From contig LSAX01000001.1 in the NCBI GenBank assembly GCA_001557505.1, positions 2,852,001 through 2,916,000 on the forward strand: 64,000 nt of DNA, written 5' to 3'. Shown in pieces: positions 22,867-35,339 of the stretch (positions are counted from its first letter, which is position 1; each line of letters starts with the position of its first letter). Under the pieces are notes generated by a model, which saw only the letters and a program-made list of their open reading frames with translations, made no database searches and was not told where the DNA came from. Both the position numbers and the translations under genes were made by a program. This DNA is from Reticulascus tulasneorum. Its lineage: Eukaryota; Ascomycota; Sordariomycetes; Glomerellales; Reticulascaceae.

Positions 22867-25800
22867 GTCCCTTCGTATGCCCTGCGTCGAAGTGGTGGAG
22901 TCCAAGCATTCGGCTAGATCGAAAGATTATCGTATTTGACGTTCCGCGGAAACGTCCTTTCCTTGGGGTGAGGTATAGGCATGTTGCGGCTGAACGGCGG
23001 AGTTTGTCCAAATCGCACCAATTCTCATACAAACGTTGAGAGTTATTGTATGAATGACTTCGAGAACAACGAAATTGAACCTGGTAATGATTATGGGGCG
23101 TCGTATTTGTATACCTGTCGTCGCTCTCGTGAGGTTTGCTTTTTCAATAGAAGTCACATATCAAGCTTCACAATCACCTGCCGGGGACAGCTTGTAGCCT
23201 GGTGACCATTGCCCATGAGACCTCGTGCGGTGTTTGTAATCGAATTCGGGACCCAGGTGCATAAGTAATCGGAAATCGGTCGGGGAAGCGCACTTGCGCC
23301 GTAACACACTGCAGAGCATTTACGCCGAAGCTAACGCGAATGAGGGAACGGGCACCAGGATTACAAGTCTGGCAGCTCACCATCACTACCAATCGTATCC
23401 GGTAGTCCCGTTCATTTGTGCCCCGTCCTATGCAACTCAAATCATGGCTTCTAAAGCTTATACTCGGCGATGGTGGTATCAAAGGTACTCACGCAGTGTA
23501 GCAGAGCTTAGCAGTTTACCGCCTGCCTGCTAGGGCACCGAAGTGGTAAGCAGCTATCTGTAGTCCTTGCAGTTCAATATTTGAGGTAAAAGGAAGGTCG
23601 CTGGCGGCTTGGCAGCCATTCTCAGCCATGCATTTCGTCATCGCACATTCTGCCTGTGGCGACGGTGGGGGCTGTAGGCATGTTTTCTTTTTCTGTCTGA
23701 CATTCCAGAACATTGGCAGTCGGCCCGCGACCAAAAAAGAAGAGGGAGGGTTGCTGAGCTCGTCATCCAACCACGCAGCGTTCGGGATACGGTCGGCGGG
23801 AGGTTCTGGTGGGTGGTGTGCCTTCTCAACCACCGAAACGATGTCAAGAGCCATGCGCCAAGCCATGCGATCAACTAGCCAAGTTGCGCCACTAGGTTTG
23901 ACATGGAGGGCGAGCCGAGGCGGGGGGGCTCATGGTCTCTGTGTCTTCGGACCTCTTTCCCGACGTTTGAGGGCGTTGGAAGAAAGTGGTTCGGCAAAAT
24001 GGAGCTGTTTGGAGCTGCGATCATGGATGATACTTGTATTTGTGGATAACCCATCAGAGCAACAACCTCTTGATTTGAAGGGAGCTCTCGCTATCAGGCC
24101 GATGCGACATGGATGCTTGCTCCTGTACATACATACGTACATACATAATACTGGCCATGGCCGCTTGCGGGTCCCAGCGTTTGGGATGTCTGGAGTGATT
24201 GACCAAACTGGGTGATTGGTAAAGGATGGCGAAGGGATAGACGGCCCCGCATCAGCAGCTCGGGAGGGGCTAGTGGAGGAGGGGGGCAGAGGGCAGACGC
24301 AGAGCCATGCAGAGCATAATTCAATATTGTTGGATTTCCTAGGTAGTGCTCTGTATGGCTCGAGGTCTTCTTAACAGATCCCGGATATTGGAAGCGGTGC
24401 GCTCCAGCACCATGGTTGGGTGGGCAGGCGATAATAACGACGTGTGATATGGGGTACATAGGTAGGCAATCCGTCACATTGCGGACCACACACCCCGGAG
24501 GCCACTTATTCTAGGTAGCTAACGACCTGTTGGCCCCGGAAGTTCTTCAAGGGTGCTTGGATGCTCTGCCCACGATGAGTTGCGCACGTCCATGCCGAAA
24601 CCCGCGTGGATGGGAATGCCCAACGTTACGACGCAGTATGTACGTCCCCCTCAAGTGCGATGTTTGCTGGGATCCCGCTAGCAAAAGTCCAGCCAAAGTT
24701 GGGGGCCGATACCTACCGGACGTAAAGTGCGAAGTAATCAAGTATGTGTGATGGGCCAGTAGGTTAGCAGGGCCTGGCCACTCGGGCAAACAAAACTTTC
24801 TGAGCGAGTCCATGGATCTGTACGTCGTCTTTCATCAGGTGATGGGGCGAACCCCTAGTTAGCATCACGGCGAGTAATGGTTAGTGGGATTTAATTCCCA
24901 CCAACAACCAGCAGAGACACATGTACGATGGGGATAAATAAGAACGCCAGGGCCGATCAGAGTCAGTGTGGTCCAGATTTAGCGTACCCCCCAGGCTAGG
25001 CTGCAGGTTGGGGTCGTCCAAGGGGACATGTTCTGTGTCTGGGGCGAGAACATCGGGGGGTTCCCACTCGCTTGGGCTTTCGACCCTCAGCCGGACTGGG
25101 AAACACTAAATGCGAGGAGACGGCCCAGGGATGGGTTGGTGAGAACTGACCGAGATTGAAAGGATGATGAGAGAGGAGAGGGCAAAGTCGTGTGTGCGTG
25201 TGACTCGGCAGCTTGCTCTGTGACGGACGGCTCCAACCACCCAGCACTACGCAAGCGTTCGTTCCCGGCTAATGGGTTGATTAACGAACTAATAAGCGCG
25301 GCGTGGATTGATTGCCTGGAAGCGTTGGAACGGTCCGTGGAGTCGGTGTAATAGGAATAGAGTTGGCTCTTTGTTTCGTCCTGGATAAATATATATCGCG
25401 CTCTCTCTTACTCTCTCACACTCTCGCGGCACACAGCCTGTGCCATTCGGCCAAGCTCATTGGGGCTTATTAGGCCGTTGGCTAATGCGCTGGGATGCAT
25501 GTCTGCAGCTCCTGGGCGTCGTTCCCTCCTGGAAAGGCCAAATCGACTTGGCGATGGGAGGGATGGATGGATGGGCGGATGGGCTGATCATGTCTCGTCT
25601 GTGTGCGTATGCAAGGTTTTGGATGGGCATACATACCAGAGCCAGAAAGCAGAACCAGAACCAGCAGCGTTTCCGTCCTGCAGGACATCGGCGAGCGAGA
25701 ACGGTGGGAAGACAAAACCACGAGGAGATAGCATGGGGCCTGCACAAGTTGACAAGTGCTCCGGCCAGGGCAGATTCTCGCTCGTCACTCCCATCCACTG

Positions 25801-27093
25801 CAGCCAGTCAAATGGCCCAGCAGAAGGCCCGCGGCTCCTCTTCGTCATGGCGGTCCCCTGTTCCCATGGGCTCCAGACCCATGTCTAGCCCTGCAATCGC
25901 GGACGAACTAGTCCGTTGCAGTGGGAAAATAGAAACATATACCCCCCCATCTTCTGCACGTCCGCAGCGACCTACTGTACATAGCAGCATCTTGGAGGAC
26001 AGAACTGCGCAGTACCACTGCAACCGTGGATGACCAATAATGCAGCTTGTGCAGTGGGGTTCCCCAACTGGAAGGGGAACCGATGCCCCCCCAAGGTACG
26101 GCATGTACCTAATGAACATCTTGCAGAATAATACTTATTGTACTGTTGCGAGAGTATCAGGTACATCATAGGACACGGTGTAATTAGTAGGCTAGTTTCT
26201 CAGGCACCGTTCAGTTGGTAATTAGCAGTCACATTACCTGCAGTTAGGGCACCTAATAATCTATGTAGTAGTGACACTATACCAACCCTACTACCATACC
26301 TTGGACGTCCGTAGTTCAGGGCACGGGCAGCAGCTGATGGATGGAGGTATTATAGGCAGGTAACAGGCAGTAAGAGGTTAAGTAACCACCTAGCAGGTAG
26401 CCATCCTGTAGCCGTGGAGCTGGTTAGGCCGCCTCTGTTAGCGGGTGTAAATGTGGTGGTATTTTCCCTTCGTTACTAGCACCAAAGGCCCCCGGCCCCC
26501 TCCTCCTCCTCCGCTCCCCCAATCCCCCACTAATCCTGCACACGTTCTGTACCGACTACATAGCTGCTGCGTCTTCCACTTCGCCCTGCGCAGGTATGTG
26601 GTACCGGTGGACACATTACACCACATCCCCCTTAGCACCAACCCCGAAGCGAACGACACTTCTCCATCTATCCATACCTACCTACCCTTACAGATTACAC
26701 CACGGGCTGGGTCCAGTAGCCCGTCTGCTCCTCCATCTGTTTCTGTTGCCTCTTCTCTTCTCTTTCTTTTGCCATCCCTCAATTCACCTATCGCCTCCTC
26801 TCCCGACCATTGCAGCAGCCCGCAAGGCGTGCCCGCTAGCAAATGCTGCACCCACAAGCCTTAGCCCTGTTGTTACCCTTCTCACCTTGACACCCTCTCT
26901 CACCAAACCACCCCCCCATCTCCACCAGCCCGCTCGTATCCCACAGACCAGCTAGCTGTTCAGCCGAGACCGAGTTTCCTACCCTCCTCTGCGCCACCGT
27001 CGCGCGGTTTCTACCTCGCTCAAACACACGACACAGCATCCTCTGTCGAACTCTATCGTCACTTCGTCGACTTCTTGAACTAATTGTCTACGC

Positions 27094-27129
27094 ATGATAC
27101 TCTTCATTGGCTCTACTCGGTCTCAGTGA
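27094..27129 (+). other. Candidate uORF in the creB leader
   Basis: ATG to TGA encodes 11 residues (MILFIGSTRSQ) and ends 113 bp before the creB ATG. If the transcript starts upstream of it, this uORF could dampen creB translation. The transcription start is not visible, so this is inference. Confidence 0.35.
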
Positions 27130-27187
27130 GCGCGTGTCTTGCCCGGCCGAACCAACACCGAGACCTCGCCCGCCAACCCCAACTTCG

Positions 27188-27217
27188 CCTCCTCCTCCTC
27201 CTCCTCCTCCTCCTCCT
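27188..27217 (+). repeat. (CCT)10 microsatellite
   Basis: Ten perfect CCT units lie 26 bp upstream of the creB ATG, inside a pyrimidine-rich leader. Likely length-variable between strains. Confidence 0.9.
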
Positions 27218-27242
27218 CTCCCCCCTCTCCAACGACGCCAAA

Positions 27243-29769
27243 ATGGCAGGCTTTTTCAACAAGTTGAAGAATGCTGGAACTGTAAGTCGAAAAACTCAGA
27301 ACGACCGCGCGAGACCGTCGTGATCCCTCTCGAAGTCCTCCAAATCCCTCGATCGCGACGCTCGCTCCTTGCGCGAAGCTGCGTTGCTGACAAAATGCCA
27401 TGCACAGGTGACGTCGAACCCGGTTGGCAAAGATGCCGCAAAGAAAAAGGAAGAGCCTCCGCCGGAGCAGACCCCGTTAGAGAGGATGCTGCAAAATGCC
27501 GGCCCTCTGCGGGAAGATGGAACCGACAAGTTCTTTGGTCTTGAGAATGTAAGCCAAACACCCCACCAGCCTCTCCCGTCCATTGTGAGACATTGGTGCT
27601 GATCAGCCCTATAGTTCGGAAATACCTGGTAAGGGCCCAAACACCTTCCTTGCCCATGTGGCCTGCTTACATGATGATAGTTACTGCAACTCGGTCGTCC
27701 AGGCTCTGTTTTACTCCGAGTCGTTCAGGGACAATGTCATTCAATATCCGCCATTTACACCTTCAGATACCCCGAACGGAACCCGGTCCAAGGTCAGCGT
27801 GACCATCCGGCCGCCTATGAACGGGGCTGCGACCACTGCGCCCGGTGCAAAGCAGAAGGCCCTGTCCTCTGCCGAGGCAATCAAGCGTAGGCAAGCTATC
27901 AACACGGGAATACCCACGCCAGGCCAGCCAGGCCAGCGGCCCGAGGACAAGCCCGACTCGCCAGAATACAAGAAGAAGCAAGCCATGATCAAGGGACCAA
28001 TCCTTGAGCTGGCACAGGAAAACACTGGCGCGTATGGCATGGACGAATGCACTTTTACGGGGCTCAAGGACATTTTCCAGGCGCTCATCGAGAGCAACAC
28101 CAGAACGGGGGTTCTCAGTCCACAGAGATTCCTCGAAATCTTCAAACGAGATAACGAAATGTTCCGAAACTCTATGCATCAGGACGCCCACGAGTTCTAC
28201 GGTTTGGTTCTAAACGACGTCATAGGCAATGTCGAAGCCAATGCAAGGCGAATCCAGGAGAGAGAAGACGCGAGGAGCAAGGATGGTCTCGTGCAGTCGA
28301 TAGAGTCGGCCCTAGGAGCCTCAAATATAGTGAGCCGTGCTACAGGCGGCGCGAGATCGCCTGGAACCGGCTGGGTACACGACATATTTGAAGGTGTCTT
28401 GACGTCGGAAACCAAATGCCTTACCTGCGAGACGGCGTCGCAAAGGGATGAAACGTTCTTGGATTTGTCAATTGATCTGGAAGAGCACTCCTCCGTCACG
28501 TCCTGCCTGCGAAAGTTCTCGGCGGAAGAGATGTTGTGCGAGAGAAACAAGTTCCACTGCGATCACTGCGGCGGCCTGCAAGAAGCCGAAAAGCGAATGA
28601 AGATCAAGAGGTTGCCCAAAGTCCTGGCACTGCACCTCAAGCGCTTCAAGTATACGGAAGATTACAGCCGCCTCCAAAAGCTATTCCACCGGGTAGTGTA
28701 TCCTTATCACCTGCGAATGTTCAATACCACCGAAGATGCCGAGGACCCGGACCGAATGTACGAACTCTACGCCGTGGTTGTTCACATCGGAGGAAACGCC
28801 TACCATGGACACTACGTGTCTGTGATCAAAACCAAGGATAGAGGCTGGCTCTTGTTCGACGACGAAATGGTTGAGCCGGTGGACAAGCACTTTGTGCGTA
28901 ATTTCTTTGGCGACAAGCCCGGGATGGCCTGTGCCTATGTTTTGTTTTACCAGGAGACGACGTTCGAGAAGGTCCAGGCAGAGATGGAAGCCGAGGGACT
29001 GGAGGAGGTCAAGATCGCGAGCATGGCGGCTGATGTTGCCCAGGAGAATGGTCAGACGAATGGGGCCAGCGCCGTTCCAATAACGAGGCAGTCTACACAG
29101 CCCATCAGCCCGGTCGAAGATCATGATGCATTTGCAAGTCTAGCTCATGCGCAGACAGCGCCAAGCAAGGTGGAAGTGCCTCCAACTAAAGCTCCAATTA
29201 CTGAACCAGTACCCCCCTTACCAGTAGCTCCGGCAGCCGCACCAGTCACAGCACCAACACCAGCACCAGCGCCAGCACCCGCCGCGGCCCTGCTCAGAAC
29301 CGAAACCTCAAAGGCGGAAGTCAAGTCGAAAGAAGACAAGAAGCGCGAGAAGAAGGAGCAAGAGGCGGCAGATAAGGCGAGAAAGCTCGCCGAAAAGGAG
29401 AAGGCAAAGCTGGAAGAGAAGCAGAAGCGAGAAAGCGATGCAAGACTGAGAGATGCCCGCAATAAGGAGCAAGAAGACCTGCGGAAAGCCATCGAGGCAA
29501 GCAAACAGATAGCTGCCGAAGACGAATCCAAGAAAAAAGACAGTACGTCATCGAACCCCGCGAGCTTCCTCAATCGCTCGAATCGCGGTAGCAAGTCGAT
29601 GAGCAAGAAGAGCTTCGGCTTCCTGAACAAGGACAAGGCGGAACAGGCGGAGACCTCGCAGAACGGGTCGGAGGGGACGGCCAACCAGCCGGCAGACAAA
29701 CACGAAAAGTTGAAAGACCGGTTCAGTTTCGGAATTGGACGGAAGAAGAGCACGAACATACTGTCATAG
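27243..29769 (+). CDS. creB: Ubiquitin C-terminal hydrolase CreB (catabolite repression)
   Basis: Four exons, 27243-27281, 27408-27548, 27615-27628 (14-nt microexon) and 27681-29769, give 760 residues. CreB is a USP-family deubiquitinase that acts with CreC in carbon catabolite repression in Aspergillus. Landmarks are [17 protein letters not shown], the Cys box [17 protein letters not shown] with catalytic Cys65, the zinc-binding CxxC pairs in [12 protein letters not shown] and [13 protein letters not shown], and the His box [11 protein letters not shown] with His442. The C-terminal 280 residues hold an Ala/Pro repeat tract (about residues 575-600) and a long charged coiled coil rich in Lys/Glu, as in known CreB proteins. 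The Cys65 codon is split between the microexon and the last exon. The leader has a uORF and a (CCT)10 tract. Confidence 0.95.
27615..27628 (+). other. creB: 14-nt microexon of creB
   Basis: TTCGGAAATACCTG is flanked by acceptor CTATAG and donor GTAAGG. It encodes Phe-Gly-Asn-Thr and the first two bases of the catalytic Cys codon. The following intron is 52 nt and the next exon supplies the final T. Confidence 0.85.
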
Positions 29770-30626
29770 CACGGCGTATAGCGCGGATGGCTGTTGAAAT
29801 CTATTTCCTTATCTCGATATCGCATAGTACCACGGTAAAACTGGCGACGACAAGGGGTCTAATGGACGAAGAGCATCGGATTTTGCAAGGGCTTTTGGCG
29901 CAGCCAACGGCATTGAGAGCTGGTTTGGAGCTGGGGAGTCTCATTGCGCAAGTGGGGGCCGAAGCATGATAGGGGCTGCAGCATTGGATAATGGGTTGAA
30001 CCTAATCGCTGGAAGACCATGGCTGAGGAGGCGTCTTCAAGAAGATTGCCTCTTGGCCCGCTGTCTCCTTGTATTGTACAATAAGCGCATGGCGTCACTC
30101 GTGTTAGTCGTGTTCAGCTTGATCTGGGGTTGAAGAGGCTCATGGAAAGCCTCCGCCTCAAGTTCGGAGTAAAATCGAACGAGTTCCGTGTCAAGTGCCG
30201 TTTCCTCGAGGCCTTCAGTGACTTGTTAAAGCACCCTTCAAATAGCCTTCCAGGTCCTTGCGCCGTCTTGTGTGCCACATGATGTTCGACAACATCAGGA
30301 ACTTGGCCAGGAATTACGAATCGGGGTTTTGTTAGTCCGTGCCGCTGTTTCGGGGTGAGCTATGGCGACCGCCAAGGTACCCCTGACTTCTCACCTGCCC
30401 TTGTTGGAGGCTCACATTGGAGGTGGATGAACTGAACTGAGCACATCTTGTTTTCACTCGGAGTTGTTCTTCTTTTCCGGGTTGTATGCAAAAGCGTGCC
30501 TGGCCTCACTTATGGTGTTCACCCGATGAATATTTCCTTCTAAAAAGAAAACACTTCTCGCAAACGCCGATTCAATGTTCATATGAAATCTCACCTCTCA
30601 TCCCATCCAGACTCCCGACTCTCACA
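29770..30626. other. Intergenic, promoter of ALG12
   Basis: No gene is seen. It should contain the creB 3' UTR and the ALG12 promoter. Nothing else stands out. Confidence 0.6.
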
Positions 30627-32436
30627 ATGCGGAACCTAGGTGAGCCACTTACACCGCAGCACCCACCCACATCTCACTAAAGCCCCGAGACCAGACATCC
30701 TGCTCCCCCTCCTCATCCCCTCGCTCGTCCTCCTGCATCTGGCGGCCGCGCCGTACACCAAGGTGGAGGAGTCCTTCAACATCCAGGCGACGCACGATGT
30801 GATGGTCTACGGCACGCCGACGCGCGACGTGCGCGCCCGCTTCGAGACTGCCTACGACCACTTCTCGTTCCCCGGCGCCGTGCCGCGCACTTTCGTCGGC
30901 GCCGTGCTGCTCGCCGGCCTGAGCGAGCCGGTCGTCCGCATGGTGGGCTTCGCGAAGGCGCAGGTTGTGGTGCGGGCCGTGCTGGGGCTGTGGAACGCCG
31001 CGTGCTTGCTCGTGTTCGGGCGGGCTGTGGGACGGGCGTTCGGAGGCGGCGCGGGGAGGTGGTGGGTGTTGCTGCTGGCGAGCCAGTTCCATGTCTTGTT
31101 TTATGCGTCGAGGACGCTACCCAACATGTTCGCCTTTGGGCTGAGTAGGCTTACCCCCCTTTTTCTATGTGGCAACTGCAACTGACCTGGTGTAGCAACG
31201 CTTGCTGCGGCCTTTTTGGTCCCGCATCCGGATCCTCAGAGATGGAACGGGCGTCAGAGGGTGGCCATCTCGCTACTAGTCTTTGCCGCTATCATCTTCC
31301 GCTCGGAGGTCGCCCTGCTGCTCGGATGCCACGGGCTCTACAACCTAATCGTGGGCCAGACCACGCTCCGGAGGCTCCTCCCGCCGTTCGTCTTGTCATG
31401 CGGTATCGCTCTCGCCATCTCCGTTCCGATAGACTCGTACTTCTGGCAGAAGCCGTTGTGGCCGGAACTCTGGGGCTTCTACTACAACGCCGTGCTCGGC
31501 TCGTCTTCGGAATGGGGCGTCTCCCCCTGGCATTACTATGCAACTTCTGCGCTCCCCCGCCTCTTCGTCAACCCACTCGTCGTGGCCGTACTAATTCCGT
31601 TGTCCTTATTTGTCCCGGCAATCTCCCGCCCAGCCCGAGACTGGGTCCTGCCGAACATACTCTTCGTTGCCATCTACTCCTTCCAACCGCACAAGGAAGC
31701 CCGCTTCATCTTCTACGTCATCCCTTCCCTAACCGCCGCAGCAGCTCTCTCGGCGAACTACATCTTCACGCGCCGTTCCAAGAACGCTCTCTACGCACTG
31801 GCGACACTCGTCCTCGCCGTCTCAGTCCTGGCCTCCTTTGCAGCCAGCACAGCCATGCTCCTCCTCTCCTCTCTCAATTACCCGGGGGGCGAAGCCCTCT
31901 CGCAGCTCTACGCCATCGTCGACAGTACCAGCACCGTCGCCGACGCAGCCACGGTGAACGCAGTGCACACAGACGTGCTGGCGTGCATGACCGGCGTGAC
32001 ACTCTTCGGCCAGAATCGCGCCGGCCTGCCCCTGGCCGCGGACCCGCGCACGCATCGTGCCAGCGACGGTACGGTGGTATTCGCGTTCGACAAGACGGAG
32101 GACGCAGTCCAGCTTCGCGACCCTCAGTTTTGGTCGCGCTTTGACTACGTCTTGGTTGAGGACCCGGCCGCCGTGCGTGGCGGGAAGTGGGAGACGGTTG
32201 GAGTGGTGCAGGGATACGCAGGCGTTGAGATATTGAAGCCCGGCTCGGCAGTAGCGGATCTGGAATCTGGGGAGGGTGGCAAGATCCTCGGGAACGGGGC
32301 ATTTATAGCTGCGCTGAGGGATCGTGTCCGGGGGTACACCGGAGGTTGGTGGGTTGGCCCGAGGATGGAGCCGCGAATACGGATCTTGAAGCGGGTCAAA
32401 GAGGTTGCGAGTCCGCACAAAGAGGTGTTGTCATAA
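30627..32436 (+). CDS. alg12: ALG12 alpha-1,6-mannosyltransferase (GT22)
   Basis: Three exons, 30627-30639, 30683-31144 and 31196-32436, give 571 residues. Alg12 adds the eighth mannose to the dolichol-linked oligosaccharide in the ER lumen during N-glycan assembly. Landmarks are YTKVEESFNIQATHD near the N-terminus (with the catalytic acidic residues of GT22), TAYDHFSFPGAVPRTF, FYASRTLPNMFAFGLTTLA formed across intron 2, and the GT22 hallmark PHKEARFIFYVIP near residue 324. Many hydrophobic spans fit a polytopic ER enzyme. Exon 1 is only 13 nt and the first intron only 43 nt, so the exact N-terminus (MRNLAPRPDIL) is the least certain part. The 3' end converges on HEM14 with a 214-bp gap. Confidence 0.92.
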
Positions 32437-32650
32437 TAAGTGTACACTATTTGAAGTACGAGCCGCATAGAGAGCTCGGTTGTATCACCAGCCCCAATGC
32501 ATTATCTATGACCGTATAAATGCCCCAGATTCCCTCTATAATGCAACACATGCCACCACTGACAGCATATCGGTTCCTTTTTGGTATTAACAGATACGCC
32601 ATTGAGAGTCAACTCAGGACATATCAGAAGAGTCCACAATACATGATAGC

Positions 32651-34560
32651 TCATTTCGTCAGTTTGTCAAACCAGTTCTCCTCAGGTCTAATATCCCTGC
32701 AAATGTCAACAAGATGCTGCCTCCAAACCTGCGCCACCTCCCTCTCTTCCTTGATGAATTGCGCTAGTCCAGTCTCGCCCACGTGGTCCTGCGGCTCTTG
32801 GGCAATGTGGTATGCCATATCGTACCCGGCCCTGATGCTGGCCAGCAAGCCGATGGACGTGTACGCGCTGCCCGCCACGGCCAACTTGCCGTGGAAACCG
32901 GCATGCAACTCCGCATCCGCCTTCCTCATGAGGTCGCGGTGGCCGACGTACTGCTGGGGGATACACTCTTTTGATAGCTTGGCGACGCCAAAGCACGGTT
33001 CGTCCTCGGGAATGTTTAGGTGACGCTGGACGACGGCCTTGGCCATGGCGATGGCTTCGTCCTCGGAGGGATACGAGGGCATGTGGTCCCAGTAGTGGCC
33101 GCCGAGCAAGACGGCGAGCTTAGTCCCTTCAGGCTCCGCGAGTTTCCCGGATTCGCCCTCGGGACTGACGAGGATGTCGGAATCGAAGAAGACACCGAGG
33201 CAGCCTTCCATATTGTCCTCAACAGAACGGGGGATTAAGTAACCTAGTCCGTGGTAAGGGGCGTTGAGTTTGGGCTTAGGAAACCAAAGATTCACCATCA
33301 TGATGGTTACGGCGTGCGTGTTTGCTAGAGACGGCAGAGCGTTTTCGGTCAGCTTTGAAAGGGCCTTGCTGTGCAGGGTGGAAATGACTTTGTCGTATTG
33401 TACTGGAGATTGTGTCTTTTCCGTTGAGATCTGAGTGCAGCATTAGCTTCATGCCCGCCCACCAAGAACAGAACATGCGGATACTTACGGCGACTTTGCC
33501 AGTGCTATTATCATAGGTCAAGCCCGATATCCTTTCTCCCTGCTTCACCTCTACATTAGGAGACTGCTGGAGCTTCTCCGCTACAGCCTGCGTCAAGCTC
33601 CCCATCCCATTGGGGAAGTGAACCACCGGCATTCCCTTGCTCTTTTCCGAGGCCAACTTGACAGCGCGGTTGGATTTCATCCTCTTCAGGAGCTGCCAGT
33701 CCTGCGCGGGCATGTAGACATGATTTGCCTCGGCACGAGAGGTGAAATGATGCCAACCGCTCGGGTTGAAGCTCTCCACGCTAAGGCGATCGATGTCGCC
33801 GCCCCAGATGCCGTGCACCACCGGTGTAAGCATGTTTTCGACAACGTCCTTGCGATCAAGTACCAGCCGCGCCCAATCGCCAAGAGACAAATCCTTCTTA
33901 GCTCGGCCGCGGAAGAAGAACCGGGCCATGGCGCGATGGAATGCAAACATGGCCACGCCTGAGAGTACCCCGGTGAACAGTTCCTCCCTCCAGAAGCTCT
34001 CGGCGTTAAGGGCAACGATGTGGTCGGGGTAGTAGATATACCTCGTCTGGGCGACTTTGCCTCCGCTGAACAACGGCATATTGCCGACGTCATTGGCCTA
34101 ACATAAGTTAGCACAGCACAAGCATCAGAGCCTTGCGGGAAGTCGTGGCGCATACCAGGTCATAGAAGACCAAATCATCCATTCGCCAGGTTTCTTTCGA
34201 CAGGCCTCTCAGCGTTCTTGGACCGCGCTCAAACTGGACCGTCTGGCGTTTCCCTCCAACCTCAGTCTCGATCTTGTGTGTATCTATCCAACCCCCCAAC
34301 CTATCGGCGCCCTCGTATATTGTGATTCTGGAGCTCGCGGGGAGCCATTTCGCGAGGTAGTGCGCCGTTGTCAGGCCAGTGATGCCGCCGCCAATAATGG
34401 CAATCTCCTTCGGTGGTTCCGGTAGCTTTTCCGTCGCATAATTCCGTCGATTGCTAGGAATAGGAGCTACTCTGGGGGTGATCTGCTTCCCGCTCTGGTG
34501 AATCCTTGCTCTTGAAGCTGTCAGGAAGCTGGCGGATCTGGCGGGACCGCGGAATGACAT
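32651..34560 (-). CDS. hem14: Protoporphyrinogen oxidase
   Basis: Three exons on the minus strand, 34560-34156, 34097-33489 and 33430-32651, give 597 residues. The enzyme oxidises protoporphyrinogen IX to protoporphyrin IX, the penultimate heme step, at the mitochondrial inner membrane. The FAD motif IIGGGITGLTTAHYLA lies near residue 55, with YEGADRLGGWI and FERGPRTLRG following. The C-terminal FAD segment is KLAVAGSAYTSIGLLASIRAGYD. I chose the ATG at 34560 because MSFRGPARSASFLTASRARIH is an Arg/Ser-rich presequence without acidic residues. An in-frame ATG at 34659 would add 33 residues that do not look like a presequence start. Both introns are 58 nt with GTATGC and GTAAGT donors. Confidence 0.94.
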
Positions 34561-35339
34561 GATGCCTCTGCTACCCTGCAGTGCTCTCCGACAGAACTTG
34601 TCAGAGTGGTAGGACTTTAGGAGAGCTACAAACACATCGTCGGCGCATTTTGGGGCCATTGAAAAGAGTCAATGGCAGGAATTGAGACGGTTGTGGCATG
34701 AGGTGTCGAATGAGAAGCTGTGTGGTCTGGGAACCCCTCCGGAAACGGAAAAAAAAGTCGAGGTGTCAGTAAAGGGAAAGTCCCTGCATGACGGCAGCTA
34801 GCAGCTTAAACGCCCCCCTGGCGGCAACTTAACCGACGTCACCACATTTATTTCGACAGCGTCTTGATTAACGGCTGGCGATGAAGATGGCATCTTATAC
34901 GTCCGTACAGCCACCTCCTTTTGAGTTACATATTAGTAGGAACCATTCATTACAGATAGATACACAGTCACACAGAGTTACAACCATTTTGAAAGTAAAT
35001 GCTGAGGGCACAAACACTTTTGTATTGTTGCCTCTAGAGCTAGGTCAGAGACTAAGACAGCCTCAAGCTGTTGAACCAATGATCGCTGCATGAGCCAACC
35101 CATAACCTGGTCTATGAGAATCCTCCTATATAGCGATTGCAAAGAGTCATTGCCCGCAAACGCCGCTTGTGCCTTGGCTCACTGGCCATACATCCGTAAT
35201 ATGATACATGAATCGGAGGCGACCATGTCTAGGTCTCGCCTAGTGTTGCCAGGAATACCATAGCGGTATCCTCCATCATCCTGCCACACACCCCTTCGCT
35301 ACTCGTCCACTCGCTACCGGAGCCCCCGATTGTATTTCC
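34561..35339. other. Intergenic, HEM14 promoter and NAB2 3' UTR
   Basis: No gene is seen. The middle part (about 34910-35000) is A/T-richer than its surroundings. Confidence 0.6.

Larger units (their letters stand above)
22867..27242. other. 4.4 kb stretch without a convincing gene
   Basis: Open frames of up to 197 codons occur (for example 25440-26033) but none has family-like composition or splice support. A TATA-like AAATATATATC near 25387 followed by CTCTCT sequence (25400-25430) looks promoter-like. A TACATACATAC simple repeat lies near 24126. From about 26450 the sequence becomes a long C/T-rich leader, probably that of creB. Confidence 0.5.

Noticed and set aside
23200..23260. tRNA B-box-like sequence (AATCGAATTCGGGACC)
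   Set aside because: No matching A box, anticodon arm or acceptor stem could be built around it.
25440..26033. 197-codon open frame on the plus strand, overlapped by several antisense frames
   Set aside because: No ATG at its start, Arg/Ser/Gln-rich random-like composition, and many overlapping open frames that point to base composition rather than coding.
30640..30659. Acceptor CCGCAG at 30657-30659 for ALG12 intron 1
   Set aside because: It gives a 20-nt intron and the wrong frame for the conserved YTKVEESFN region.
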